From Paenibacillus sp. FSL R7-0337 (GTDB lineage: Bacteria; Bacillota; Bacilli; Paenibacillales; Paenibacillaceae), in NCBI RefSeq assembly GCF_037969875.1, contig NZ_CP150218.1, positions 6,634,001-6,698,000 on the forward strand: a DNA stretch of 64,000 nt, given 5' to 3'. Position numbers and translations under genes: made by a program. The first letter of the stretch is position 1. Each line of letters begins with the position of its first letter. This document shows, piece after piece, positions 7,723 to 15,339 of this stretch. The notes below the pieces were generated by a model. The model was not told the origin of the DNA. It saw nothing but the letters and a program-made list of their open reading frames with translations, and did no database searches.

Positions 7723-10030
7723 CGGAAGCACCCCCGGCACTGACAGTGCCCAGTCCGTTCACTGTATACTCCTTGCCGTGAATGGTGAGGGAGGCTGGAA
7801 CCTCGGTTTCGTTGCTGACGGTAACCTGTGCATCGGTCACGGTGACCTTCAGCCGCGAGCCGCGGAACATGATTTTGAACGAATAGGAGGTCCAGTGTCC
7901 CGGGTTAGACGGGTTCAGGACGAGCCGGTCGTTCAGCACGCGAAGTCCGCCGAAGCCGTGAACAACCGACATCCACGTGCCCGCCATGCTGGTGGTATGG
8001 CAGCCGTCCTCCGTATCGTTATTGTAATTGTCGAGATCCAGACGCGAGGTCCGCAGGTACATCTCATACGCCTTTTCCTTATAGCCCAGCTCACAGGCCA
8101 GTATGGCATGGATGCAAGGGGAGAGAGAGGACTCGTGAACGGTGATCGGCTCGTAAAAGTCGAAGTTGCGCTTCTTGGTCTCCAGATCATAACGGTCGCC
8201 GAGGAAGTAGAGTCCCTGAAGCACATCCGCCTGCTTGATGAAGCAAGAGCGCAGAATCCGGTCCCATGACCATTTCTGGTTCAGCGGCAGGTTCTCCGGC
8301 GGCACATCCTTGACCTGGATGATCTCCTTGTCGAGGAAGCCGTCCTGCTGGAGGAAGATGCCGCGTTCCTCGTCAGCCGGATAGTACATTTTGGCGATAA
8401 TCTCATTCCACTTGGCCGTTTCGCTCTCCAGCAGCTCCAGCTTATCAGCCAGCTCGGCGTAACGCGTACCCTCATTCTCCTGCAAATAGGCCAGAGCCTC
8501 CAGCGTGTATTCCATCGTCCAGGCGGCCATCCGGTTCGTGTACCAGTTGTTATTGACGTTATTCTCGTATTCATTCGGGCCGGTGACGCCCAGCATGACG
8601 TATTTGTCCTTGTGCGCCACATAGTTCACACGCTCCTCCCAGAAGCGCGCAATCTCTACCAGCACCTCCAGGCCGTATTGGCCCAGATAAGCCTTGTCGC
8701 CGGTATAATTCACATAGTTATAGATGGCATAGGCAATCGCGCCGTTACGGTGAATCTCCTCGAACGTAATCTCCCACTCGTTGTGGCACTCCTCACCGTT
8801 CATCGTGACCATCGGGTAGAGCGCGCCTTTACGGTAGCCGAGCTTGCGGGCATTCTCCTTGGCCTTCTCCAGATGCTTGTAGCGGTAGATCAGCAGATTG
8901 CGGGCAATCGCGGAGTCGGCGGTACTGAGATAGAACGGCACACAATACGCTTCTGTATCCCAGTAGGTGCTGCCGCCGTATTTTTCCCCGGTGAAGCCCT
9001 TCGGTCCGATGTTGAGCCGGTCATCCTCGCCCGTATAGGTCTGATTCAGCTGAAAAATATTGAACCGGATCGCCTGCTGCGCCGACACATCGCCCTCAAT
9101 AATAATGTCGCTTTCCTTCCACTTGTCGCCCCATGCCGCAGCCTGTTCTGTCAAAAGCGCCACAAACCCCGCCTCCCGCGCACGCTGAAGTGCAGCCGAT
9201 GCGGCATCCACGAGCTGTCCCAGACCGTAATTGCGGGAGGTGACATTCGCAGCATACTTATAAATAACCAGCTGATCGCCGGATTGTACCGGAACATTCA
9301 CTGTACTGCCCACATATTTGTCCTGCTCCAGCACCTCTGCTTCGGCTGCAACTGGCTCCCCATTCAGCAGAATATCGAAGACGAAGGCGGAGGTGACATG
9401 GAAATCGAGCTTTTTGGTCTTCAGGGTCAGATGTCCGCCTTCTGGTCCAGCCTTCTTCTCCACCTCGTTCCAGAACTTCTCGTCATAGTTGGAGTCCTTG
9501 TTCTTGATATCGCCGTCCAGGTAGGGGGTTACGGTAATATTCCCTGCGAAATTGAGCGGAGTGAGCGAATAGCGGATCGCCCCGATCTCATGACGGACCA
9601 TGCTGACGATCCGAATGCTCTCCACTTTAACTTCTTTGCCGTCCTGGGTGGTTGCGGTGAAGCTGCGGGAGAGTGTGCCTTCCTTCATATTGAGTACCCG
9701 GCGGAATTCGCTGACTGTGCAGTGGGCCAGATCCAGCGGCGTCCCGTCCAGCTCGATGTTGATGCCGATCCAGTTAGTGCTGTTCAGCACTTTGGCAAAA
9801 TACTCCGGGTACCCGTTCTTCCACCAGCCGACCCGTGTCTTGTCAGGGTAATAGACGCCAGCCATGTAACTGCCTTGCAGGCTGGGTCCGCTGTACTGCT
9901 CCTCGAAGTTTGCTCTGCCGCCCATGTATCCGTTCCCGATACTAAATACGCTTTCGGATATTTCCTGGGTCTGCGGATCAAAGGACTCTTCGATAATGGA
10001 CCATTCGTTGATTGTTAAGTATTGTTTCAT
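7712..10030 (-). CDS. GH65 disaccharide phosphorylase, probably maltose phosphorylase
   Basis: 772 aa from the ATG at 10030, where AAGGAG lies 8 bases upstream. An N-terminal beta-sandwich (SVFSIGNGYMGGRANFEE) is followed by an (alpha/alpha)6 barrel. The general acid is the Glu of GPNEYENNV, residue 487 by my count, the position I recall for Lactobacillus brevis maltose phosphorylase. The phosphate-binding HESSLSPCIHA segment is intact. The reaction is maltose plus phosphate to glucose plus beta-glucose-1-phosphate, in the cytoplasm. Its partner pgmB lies upstream and a maltodextrin importer is nearby, so maltose is favoured over trehalose, kojibiose or nigerose; sequence alone does not settle this. 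It is separated from pgmB by 650 bp of repeats. Confidence 0.88.
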   Translation of the reverse strand: MKQYLTINEWSIIEESFDPQTQEISESVFSIGNGYMGGRANFEEQYSGPSLQGSYMAGVYYPDKTRVGWWKNGYPEYFAKVLNSTNWIGINIELDGTPLDLAHCTVSEFRRVLNMKEGTLSRSFTATTQDGKEVKVESIRIVSMVRHEIGAIRYSLTPLNFAGNITVTPYLDGDIKNKDSNYDEKFWNEVEKKAGPEGGHLTLKTKKLDFHVTSAFVFDILLNGEPVAAEAEVLEQDKYVGSTVNVPVQSGDQLVIYKYAANVTSRNYGLGQLVDAASAALQRAREAGFVALLTEQAAAWGDKWKESDIIIEGDVSAQQAIRFNIFQLNQTYTGEDDRLNIGPKGFTGEKYGGSTYWDTEAYCVPFYLSTADSAIARNLLIYRYKHLEKAKENARKLGYRKGALYPMVTMNGEECHNEWEITFEEIHRNGAIAYAIYNYVNYTGDKAYLGQYGLEVLVEIARFWEERVNYVAHKDKYVMLGVTGPNEYENNVNNNWYTNRMAAWTMEYTLEALAYLQENEGTRYAELADKLELLESETAKWNEIIAKMYYPADEERGIFLQQDGFLDKEIIQVKDVPPENLPLNQKWSWDRILRSCFIKQADVLQGLYFLGDRYDLETKKRNFDFYEPITVHESSLSPCIHAILACELGYKEKAYEMYLRTSRLDLDNYNNDTEDGCHTTSMAGTWMSVVHGFGGLRVLNDRLVLNPSNPGHWTSYSFKIMFRGSRLKVTVTDAQVTVSNETEVPASLTIHGKEYTVNGLGTVSAGGASVTV

Positions 10031-10084
10031 GGTTATGGCTCCTTTAAGGGGGGATGTGAAAAGAACTGAACTTCGTACTAAAAT

Positions 10085-10250
10085 CATGGGGACTGCATCG
10101 CCGCTGCGCGAAAGGTTTGGACTTCCGGCCGCTGTTATAATCAGATTTCTTTATTGAAGTGGTTCTCAGCGGATGAAATCTGATTATAAAGGCGGTCGCT
10201 AACGCTCCTACAGCTCCAAACTTGCACTCCGCAGCTTCATCCCCATAAGT
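10085..10250. repeat. Long imperfect inverted repeat, MITE-like
   Basis: Inner arms TTATAATCAGATTTC (10135-10149) and GAAATCTGATTATAA (10175-10189) pair perfectly over 15 bp around a 25-base loop. Outside them the similarity continues imperfectly: ATGGGGA, then GTTTGGA, on the left match TATGGGGATGAAGC and GTTTGGAGC read from the right side. A palindromic unit of ~165 bp with no coding capacity resembles a small non-autonomous element or REP-like repeat. No target-site duplication was identified. Confidence 0.55.
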
Positions 10251-10257
10251 TTAATAA

Positions 10258-10285
10258 CTACCCTCAGTTCTTTTCCTGAGGGTAG
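10258..10285. other. Hairpin without U tract
   Basis: Arms CTACCCTCAG (10258-10267) and CTGAGGGTAG (10276-10285) are a perfect 10-bp match with an 8-base loop. It lies 397 bp from the end of pgmB and lacks a convincing T run on either strand, so a terminator role is doubtful. Confidence 0.4.
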
Positions 10286-10413
10286 GGTAGAAGATGCAAG
10301 TGCAGCATCCGATCTGACTGTAGATCTGAGATGATGAATTAAATTGATAAGTGCATACAGTAAATGCCGCTTTCCGCACCCATTGCAAAGCTCAGAGGCT
10401 TAGACTTTGAGGT

Positions 10414-10595
10414 AGTTGTATTCTGTGCATTTAATAGGCGCGATTAGAGGGACTGAAGCCGTATAACTGTAGTCTGTACAACTAAATCTGCTCTAAAAGG
10501 TCATATCAGCCTAAAAGTGATTGCATAATTGTACAAAGTACAACTGAGCGGAGGAATGGGAGCTAAATTGGCAATATAGTTGTACAAAGTGCAGT
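10414..10595. repeat. Array of imperfect palindromes around TTGTAC/GTACA, 51-bp steps
   Basis: Four related units carry TGTA at 10417, 10468, 10530 and 10581 (steps 51, 62 and 51). Examples are AGTTGTATTCTGTGCA, AACTGTAGTCTGTACA, AATTGTACAAAGTACAACT and AGTTGTACAAAGTGCA. The third is a near-perfect palindrome. A fifth, inverted relative (AAGTGCATACAGTAAATG) lies near 10349. Function unknown. Confidence 0.55.
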
Positions 10596-10680
10596 AAGGC
10601 TGTCCGGCGGGCTAGATGCAGCGTGAGCGGGAGGGCTCACGGCTCGGAACAGTTCACGTTCCTACTTCTGTTACTATTCG

Positions 10681-11343
10681 TCACACAGTGGAAAAAGATT
10701 CCTTCAGCGTGGCAACACTAAGCTGCTGTAGGGAAGGGACAACTAGTGTTGCTCCGCTGAGTGTCTCGGGGGAGCCGATGCCCACGCTGCGCATACCGGC
10801 ACGGGAAGCGGCCAGGATACCGGCTGCGGCATCCTCGAAGACGACGCATTGTACGGGAGCGGTGCCAAGAGCCTTCGCGCCCAGCAGGAAGACCTCCGGG
10901 TCCGGCTTGGCCGCGCTGGTATGTGTGCCGTCGATGATGGCATCGAAGTATGGGGTCAGGCCGGTATTGTTCAAGATGGTCATCGCGTTCTTACTGGCTG
11001 AGCCGAGGGCAACCTTGATGCCGTCGGTCCGGCATTCCTTCAGGAAGTCCAGGGCGCCGGGGAGAATCTCCGAGCTGTCCATCTTGGCGATATACTCGAC
11101 ATAGCGGTTATTCTTCTGTTCCGCCAGTCTGGCTTTGTCATCTTCGCCAAGCGAGATGCCGCCGATTTCCAGCAGGATTTCCAGCGAGGCCGCCCGGCTG
11201 ACTCCCTTGAGCCGCTCGTTATCCTGCTCTGTGAAGACAAATCCAAGCTCCTCGGCCAGCTCCCTCCAAGCAATATAGTGATACCGGGCAGTGTCTACGA
11301 GAACGCCGTCCAGATCGAACAGGCAGGCTTTGATATCTGACAT
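10681..11343 (-). CDS. pgmB: Beta-phosphoglucomutase
   Basis: 220 aa HAD protein. The motif FDLDGVLVDTARYHYIAW is the beta-PGM signature: nucleophile Asp10 and acid/base Asp12, then the cap residues that bind the sugar phosphate. SASKNA, the Lys in AAKPDPEVF, and FEDAAAGI complete the HAD motifs. It converts beta-glucose-1-phosphate to glucose-6-phosphate, the needed step after the GH65 phosphorylase. The start at 11343 has AGGAGG 6 bases upstream. A near-perfect operator (11389-11404) lies 46 bp upstream, and the LacI gene ends at 11463, so pgmB probably has its own regulated promoter. Confidence 0.93.
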   Translation of the reverse strand: MSDIKACLFDLDGVLVDTARYHYIAWRELAEELGFVFTEQDNERLKGVSRAASLEILLEIGGISLGEDDKARLAEQKNNRYVEYIAKMDSSEILPGALDFLKECRTDGIKVALGSASKNAMTILNNTGLTPYFDAIIDGTHTSAAKPDPEVFLLGAKALGTAPVQCVVFEDAAAGILAASRAGMRSVGIGSPETLSGATLVVPSLQQLSVATLKESFSTV

Positions 11344-11388
11344 ATTAAACCTCCTAAAATGATTAGTGAATAGCACTCCATGTAATTA

Positions 11389-11404
11389 GCGCAAACGTTT
11401 GTAC
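11389..11404. promoter_or_regulatory. LacI-family operator / cre-like site upstream of pgmB
   Basis: GCGCAAACGTTTGTAC contains the perfect 10-bp palindrome CAAACGTTTG (11392-11401). It lies between the regulator gene and pgmB. It is one of six related sites in the locus and fits either the local LacI protein or CcpA. Confidence 0.75.
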
Positions 11405-11462
11405 AAAGCTCCAAAAAATAAATGAAGCGTAAGTCTGCTTCATTCATTTTCTTGCACATGCC

Positions 11463-12497
11463 TTAGTTTCCCGGAGCATGCATAGAGGACTCCCGTACGA
11501 TTAGACGGTGGGGAATGACAAAACGGTTCGTATAACCATCCTGATTATCCGGCTTCTGGATGTTCTGGATCAGTACCTGCGAGGCCGTATAGCCAAGATG
11601 ATAGATTCCGATATCAATACTGCTGATCGGAGGACTGGACAGCTCGGAGAGCGGGATATTGTTGAAGCTGACAATCGCCAGATCCTCAGGGACCTTGTAC
11701 TTCAGCTCGTTCAATCCGCGGAGTACCCCGAAGGAGACCATATCATCCACCGCGACAAGCGCTGTCGGACGGTTCGGAAGATTCATGAAGAAGGACATCG
11801 CCCTATAGCCGCTGTCCTGCAAGAACTCGCCTTCAACGATCCATTCATCCTTCATCGTAAGACCCTTACCCTGCATGGCCTTGCGGTAACCCTCCAGCCG
11901 GTCGCGTGAAACGATGAGGTTCGGCGGGCCGCTGACGAAGCCGATGCGTTCATGTCCCATGGAGATGAGATGATTCGTCGCATCATAGGCGGCCATAATA
12001 TTATCATTGTCCACTGACAGAATATCCTCGTAGCGGTCGCTCCGTCCAACCAGGACAAAGGGATAACCGCCCGACTGCAGAAAATCGATCACCGCATCGT
12101 CTTTACGGGAATACAGCAGAATAACGCCGTCCACGCGGCGTCCCTTAAGCAGACGGGAGACAGCTTCAAGCTCCTCCTTCTCGTTCGCCCCGGAACTGAT
12201 CAGCACATCATAGCCGGAACGGCTGGACTGAGTGACGATCCCGCGGATTAATTCCATAAAAAACAAATTGGAGAACAGCTCTTCAGCCGGTTTCGGAAGA
12301 ATGATGCAGATACTGTTAGTGGTCTTGGATACCAGACTTTTGGCCATCATATTCGGGGTGTAGCCCATTTCTTCCATAATCACTTTGACCTTACGGGAAG
12401 TTTCTAAGCTGATTCTGGGATGGCCTGACAACACCCGGGACACCGTGGAGGGAGAGACTCCCGCTTTCTTGGCAACGTCCTTAATGGTAACTGTCAT
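11463..12497 (-). CDS. LacI/GalR-family repressor, probable maltose regulator
   Basis: 344 aa. The N-terminal helix-turn-helix TIKDVAKKAGVSPSTVSRVL and hinge (GYTPNMMAKSLVSK) are followed by a periplasmic-binding-like effector domain and a C-terminal SSIDIGIYHLGYTA segment, as in MalR-type regulators. The ATG at 12497 has AGGAGG 7 bases upstream. It sits among neopullulanase, pgmB and GH65 and opposite the maltodextrin importer, so it should sense maltose or a maltodextrin. A cre-like site directly upstream of its ribosome binding site suggests auto- or CcpA control. Confidence 0.9.
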   Translation of the reverse strand: MTVTIKDVAKKAGVSPSTVSRVLSGHPRISLETSRKVKVIMEEMGYTPNMMAKSLVSKTTNSICIILPKPAEELFSNLFFMELIRGIVTQSSRSGYDVLISSGANEKEELEAVSRLLKGRRVDGVILLYSRKDDAVIDFLQSGGYPFVLVGRSDRYEDILSVDNDNIMAAYDATNHLISMGHERIGFVSGPPNLIVSRDRLEGYRKAMQGKGLTMKDEWIVEGEFLQDSGYRAMSFFMNLPNRPTALVAVDDMVSFGVLRGLNELKYKVPEDLAIVSFNNIPLSELSSPPISSIDIGIYHLGYTASQVLIQNIQKPDNQDGYTNRFVIPHRLIVRESSMHAPGN

Positions 12498-12510
12498 AGA
12501 AACCTCCTAA

Positions 12511-12524
12511 TGGAACCGTTTGCT
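12511..12524. promoter_or_regulatory. cre-like site just upstream of the LacI gene
   Basis: TGGAACCGTTTGCT matches the CcpA cre consensus TGNAANCGNWNNCA at all but the last base. It starts 14 bases upstream of the ATG, so a bound protein would block transcription or translation initiation. Confidence 0.55.
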
Positions 12525-12831
12525 TTACACAGTAATATTAATCGAAGTGGGGTTGATTGTAAATAGTGAACCTCGCATAGGGCGCAATCCCCGTGACTTA
12601 TACGTTCTGAGCACCACACGGCGATACGGCTTAAGCTATTATGAATTTGGAAGTGGAGCAGAGGTATGTGCAAATCAGTGCAATTGGAAAAGGGTTTTTG
12701 TGCAAAATTAGTGCAAAGAGAGCAGGGTGTTGCTGATAAATCTTTAAAAAGTAAGCAGTTGAACATTACTTTTTCGGAAGATTAGCAAGTTAAAAAAATT
12801 CAACAGACCCTATAAATACTGAATATACAAA

Positions 12832-12861
12832 GGACACAACAGAATTGATTCTATTGTGTCC
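12832..12861 (-). terminator. Hairpin downstream of the neopullulanase gene
   Basis: Arms GGACACAAcAGAAT and ATTCTaTTGTGTCC pair 13 of 14. On the minus strand it is followed only by CCTTTGT, a weak U tract. It lies 84 bp past the neopullulanase stop and is the best terminator candidate there. Confidence 0.5.
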
Positions 12862-12890
12862 AGTACTAAGTAGTAGCTCTGTTTCAATAT

Positions 12891-12904
12891 ACAAACGGTT
12901 GCGC
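12891..12904. promoter_or_regulatory. LacI-family operator
   Basis: ACAAACGGTTGCGC differs by one base from the pgmB operator read on the other strand (ACAAACGTTTGCGC). It lies between neopullulanase and the LacI gene, probably upstream of a promoter for the latter. Confidence 0.6.
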
Positions 12905-12944
12905 TAAAATGTTCTGAATCAGCTTATAAGAAAGCGGGCAGAGT

Positions 12945-14693
12945 TTAGGACATGTTTGCCTGAAGCACGGCGAAGCCGTATGCCGGCAGCCGCAGTGACA
13001 GCTTGCCGCGTTCGGCGCGGAGCGCTTCGCCGGTCCAGAGATTCTCCCAATTGCGTTCCTGAACATCCAGCCGGAAGGTCTGCACCGTCTCCTCCGTATT
13101 GATCAGCACGATGATCAGATCATCGCCCAGACTGCGCTCGTAGGCCAGCTTACTGCCTCCGGCTCCGGCTTCAAGGAAGGTGAAGCGTCCGGTACGTAGC
13201 GCCCGGTGGCTGCCGCGGATCTCAATCAGCTTACGGTAAAAGTTGAACAAATCGCGGTCCTGCCGCTCCGGGTCCCACTCCATGCATTTTCGGCAATCCG
13301 GGTCTCCCCCGCCATCCATTCCGATCTCGTCCCCGTAGTAAATGCAGGGCGTGCCCATGAAGGTGAACTGGAACAGCGCAGCCAGCTTCATGACGTTTTT
13401 ATCACCCTCTGCCACAGTCAGCAGCCGCGCAGTATCATGGCTGTCGAGCAGATTGAAGGCAACCTCGCTGGCCTGGAGCGGATACCGGGACAGCTGTCTG
13501 CCGATCGAATGGGAGAAGCCTTCTGCATCCAGGGTTCCGTAGACGAAGAAGTCAAGCACCGCATCCGTGAACGGGTAGTTCATGACGGCATCGAATTTGT
13601 CGCCTTCCAGCCAAGGGGCTGATTCATGCCAGATCTCGCCCAGAATGTAAGCCTCGGGGTTGGCACGCTTCACCACTTTGCGGAAATCACGCCAGAATTC
13701 GTGATCCACCTCGTTGGCCACATCCAGACGCCAGCCGTCGATGCCGACCTCCTTAATCCAATACTCTGCGACCTTCAGCAAATATTCCTTCACCTCAGGA
13801 TGCTCTGTGTTCAGCTTCGGCATCAGCGGCTCGAAGGCGAAGGCATCGTAGGTCGGAATGTTGTTCACGACCTGGAGCGGATACTCCCGGATGTGGAACC
13901 AGTTCTTATACTCCGAATCCTCGCCTTTTTCCAGTACGTCCACGAACGGGGCAAAGGTACGGCCCGCATGGTTGAAGACCGCGTCCAGCAGCACGCGGAT
14001 GCCGCGCTCATGACAAGCATCGACCAATCTTTTCAGTGTGGGCACATCACCGAAATGCGGATCGACCTGCATGTAGTCCTCCGTGTCATATTTGTGATTG
14101 GTGGTGGCAGTGAAGACCGGTGTGAAATAAATGCCCGTAATGCCCAGCTCTGTCAGATGGTCGAGATGATCTATGACACCCTGCAGATCTCCGCCGAAGA
14201 AATTATCCGGCCGGGGGGTTCCGCCCCAAGGCTCCACATGATCAGGACTTATGTCAGGATTGCCGTTCGCGAACCGTTCCGGGAAAATCTGATAAAACAC
14301 CGCATCCTTGACCCAGGCCGGAGGCGTGAAGACATCACCGCGGCTTATGTAGGGAAATTCAAACAGCCGGTTGGGATTCGCGGGACGCTCCTTCTGGAAA
14401 TCACTCTCTGTCATCCAGATCCGGTCCTGGCCCTGCTGCAGCAGGAAGCCGTATTTCAGCCTGCGGTAGAGCGGAACCGATTCGCATTCCCAGTAATCGA
14501 ACATCGCATCGGAAGTGAACAGGGTCATCGGGATCAGTTCCTTGGTGGTGTCCCAGGCATATTTATCACCCGCCCAGGCGAAGACCTCGGTCAGGTCCCC
14601 CTTCTTGGCCCGCAGCCGCAGGTGGATGGTGTTGTGATCGTAGGCGTACGACCAGTTCAGACGGGGACGATGATACACGGCTTCTAATAACAT
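12945..14693 (-). CDS. Cyclomaltodextrinase / neopullulanase (GH13_20)
   Basis: 582 aa from the ATG at 14693, with AGGAGG 7 bases upstream. There is no signal peptide, so it is cytoplasmic. An N-terminal CBM34-type domain (~1-130) precedes the GH13 barrel. Catalytic residues are Asp324 (GWRLDVANEVDH, the GH13_20 signature), Glu353 (ILGEIWHESAPW) and Asp420 (LDSHDTARLL). It hydrolyses cyclodextrins, pullulan fragments and maltodextrins to maltose, feeding the GH65 phosphorylase. It is divergent from the binding-protein gene across 646 bp holding three operator-like sites. Confidence 0.93.
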   Translation of the reverse strand: MLLEAVYHRPRLNWSYAYDHNTIHLRLRAKKGDLTEVFAWAGDKYAWDTTKELIPMTLFTSDAMFDYWECESVPLYRRLKYGFLLQQGQDRIWMTESDFQKERPANPNRLFEFPYISRGDVFTPPAWVKDAVFYQIFPERFANGNPDISPDHVEPWGGTPRPDNFFGGDLQGVIDHLDHLTELGITGIYFTPVFTATTNHKYDTEDYMQVDPHFGDVPTLKRLVDACHERGIRVLLDAVFNHAGRTFAPFVDVLEKGEDSEYKNWFHIREYPLQVVNNIPTYDAFAFEPLMPKLNTEHPEVKEYLLKVAEYWIKEVGIDGWRLDVANEVDHEFWRDFRKVVKRANPEAYILGEIWHESAPWLEGDKFDAVMNYPFTDAVLDFFVYGTLDAEGFSHSIGRQLSRYPLQASEVAFNLLDSHDTARLLTVAEGDKNVMKLAALFQFTFMGTPCIYYGDEIGMDGGGDPDCRKCMEWDPERQDRDLFNFYRKLIEIRGSHRALRTGRFTFLEAGAGGSKLAYERSLGDDLIIVLINTEETVQTFRLDVQERNWENLWTGEALRAERGKLSLRLPAYGFAVLQANMS

Positions 14694-14890
14694 AATAATT
14701 CCTCCTAGATTTAGTTTGGCTATATAGATTACGCACCCGATTCTGCACATGGCAAAGAGGCACAACCGCCGGTTAGATTACGCCGAGGTTGTACCTGATA
14801 AGGGACAGTGCCTTTAGATTGGTGAAGAATGGGGTGTTTCATGATGGTTTGGATTATAGCACGGAACAAAATGAGGTTCAAGAGGTTTGT

Positions 14891-14904
14891 ACAAACAGTT
14901 GCAC
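14891..14904. promoter_or_regulatory. Operator-like site upstream of neopullulanase
   Basis: ACAAACAGTTGCAC matches the family ACAAACGnTTGCGC at most positions, 198 bp upstream of the neopullulanase start. Confidence 0.5.
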
Positions 14905-15114
14905 AAAGGATAATCAACGGGAAACCGATTTCCAAAGTCTGTAAATTGATAATATTTAGCAATTATACAACAAAATTCGTCTAAGTACGACAAAAAATGC
15001 AAGAATAAATTTTGAAATTAAAGTATATCGAAGTTATTTAAAGTAATCATGCGATAAAGAGAGTAAAGTTAAAGATATGTATTTTAAATGGCTTAATTTC
15101 ATTGATTTAGCTAT

Positions 15115-15130
15115 GTGCAAACGTTTTTAC
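15115..15130. promoter_or_regulatory. Operator/cre-like site upstream of the maltodextrin-binding protein
   Basis: GTGCAAACGTTTTTAC contains GCAAACGTTT, shared with the pgmB operator, and matches cre at 13 of 14 positions. It lies 210 bp upstream of the binding-protein gene. Confidence 0.6.
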
Positions 15131-15241
15131 AACTACAAGCCTGCTGATGTATTATGAATTCAGGAATGAAGCGCTTTCTAAACCGGGTGTAACGTATTCG
15201 GATGAGGCAACTGGAGAAAGCAGAATTTTTTTTGAATCCTC

Positions 15242-15256
15242 TGAAATCGTTTGCGC
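15242..15256. promoter_or_regulatory. cre-like site in the binding-protein leader
   Basis: TGAAATCGTTTGCGC matches cre at 13 of 14 positions and shares CGTTTGCGC with the local operators. It lies 84 bp upstream of the start codon. Confidence 0.6.
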
Positions 15257-15265
15257 AAATTGGGG

Positions 15266-15307
15266 AGCATCATCGTCAAGTCAAAAGAAGCATCATCGTC
15301 AAATCAA
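15266..15307 (+). repeat. Tandem direct repeat in the leader
   Basis: AGCATCATCGTCAAGTCAA (15266-15284) and AGCATCATCGTCAAATCAA (15289-15307) are 23 bp apart with a single mismatch, just before the ribosome binding site of the binding-protein gene. Confidence 0.7.
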
Positions 15308-15339
15308 GTAATATACACACACAGGAGGGGTTAAAAGGA

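Larger units (their letters stand above)
10031..10680. other. 650-bp repeat-filled gap between pgmB and the GH65 gene
   Basis: No gene. Holds a long imperfect inverted repeat centred near 10162, a hairpin at 10258-10285 without a U tract, and an array of TTGTAC/GTGCA motifs at 10345-10595. I see no operator of the kind found upstream of pgmB, so how the GH65 gene is transcribed is unclear. Confidence 0.6.
12498..12944. other. 447-bp regulatory gap upstream of the LacI gene
   Basis: No gene. Holds two operator-like sites (12511 and 12891), a hairpin at 12832-12861, and a doubled motif: TGTGCAAATCAGTGCAATT at 12667 and a close variant (GTGCAAAATTAGTGCAAAG) about 32 bp later. The doubled motif could be a further protein-binding pair. 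Confidence 0.5.
14694..15339. other. 646-bp divergent regulatory region of the maltodextrin locus
   Basis: A/T-rich, no gene. Holds operator-like sites at 14891, 15115 and 15242 and a tandem duplication at 15266-15307. Promoters for both directions must lie here, but I cannot place a convincing -35/-10 pair. Confidence 0.55.

Noticed and set aside
8612..10018. Plus-strand open frame opposite the GH65 gene
   Set aside because: Antisense shadow of a conserved coding sequence with no recognisable family.
10258..10285. Terminator for pgmB
   Set aside because: It lies ~400 bp past the pgmB stop and lacks a U tract.
12498..12944. T-box or riboswitch upstream of the LacI gene
   Set aside because: No T-box sequence, no conserved aptamer elements and no terminator/antiterminator pair were found.
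13626..14687. Plus-strand open frame opposite the neopullulanase gene
   Set aside because: Antisense shadow; the minus-strand gene has intact catalytic motifs and ribosome binding site.
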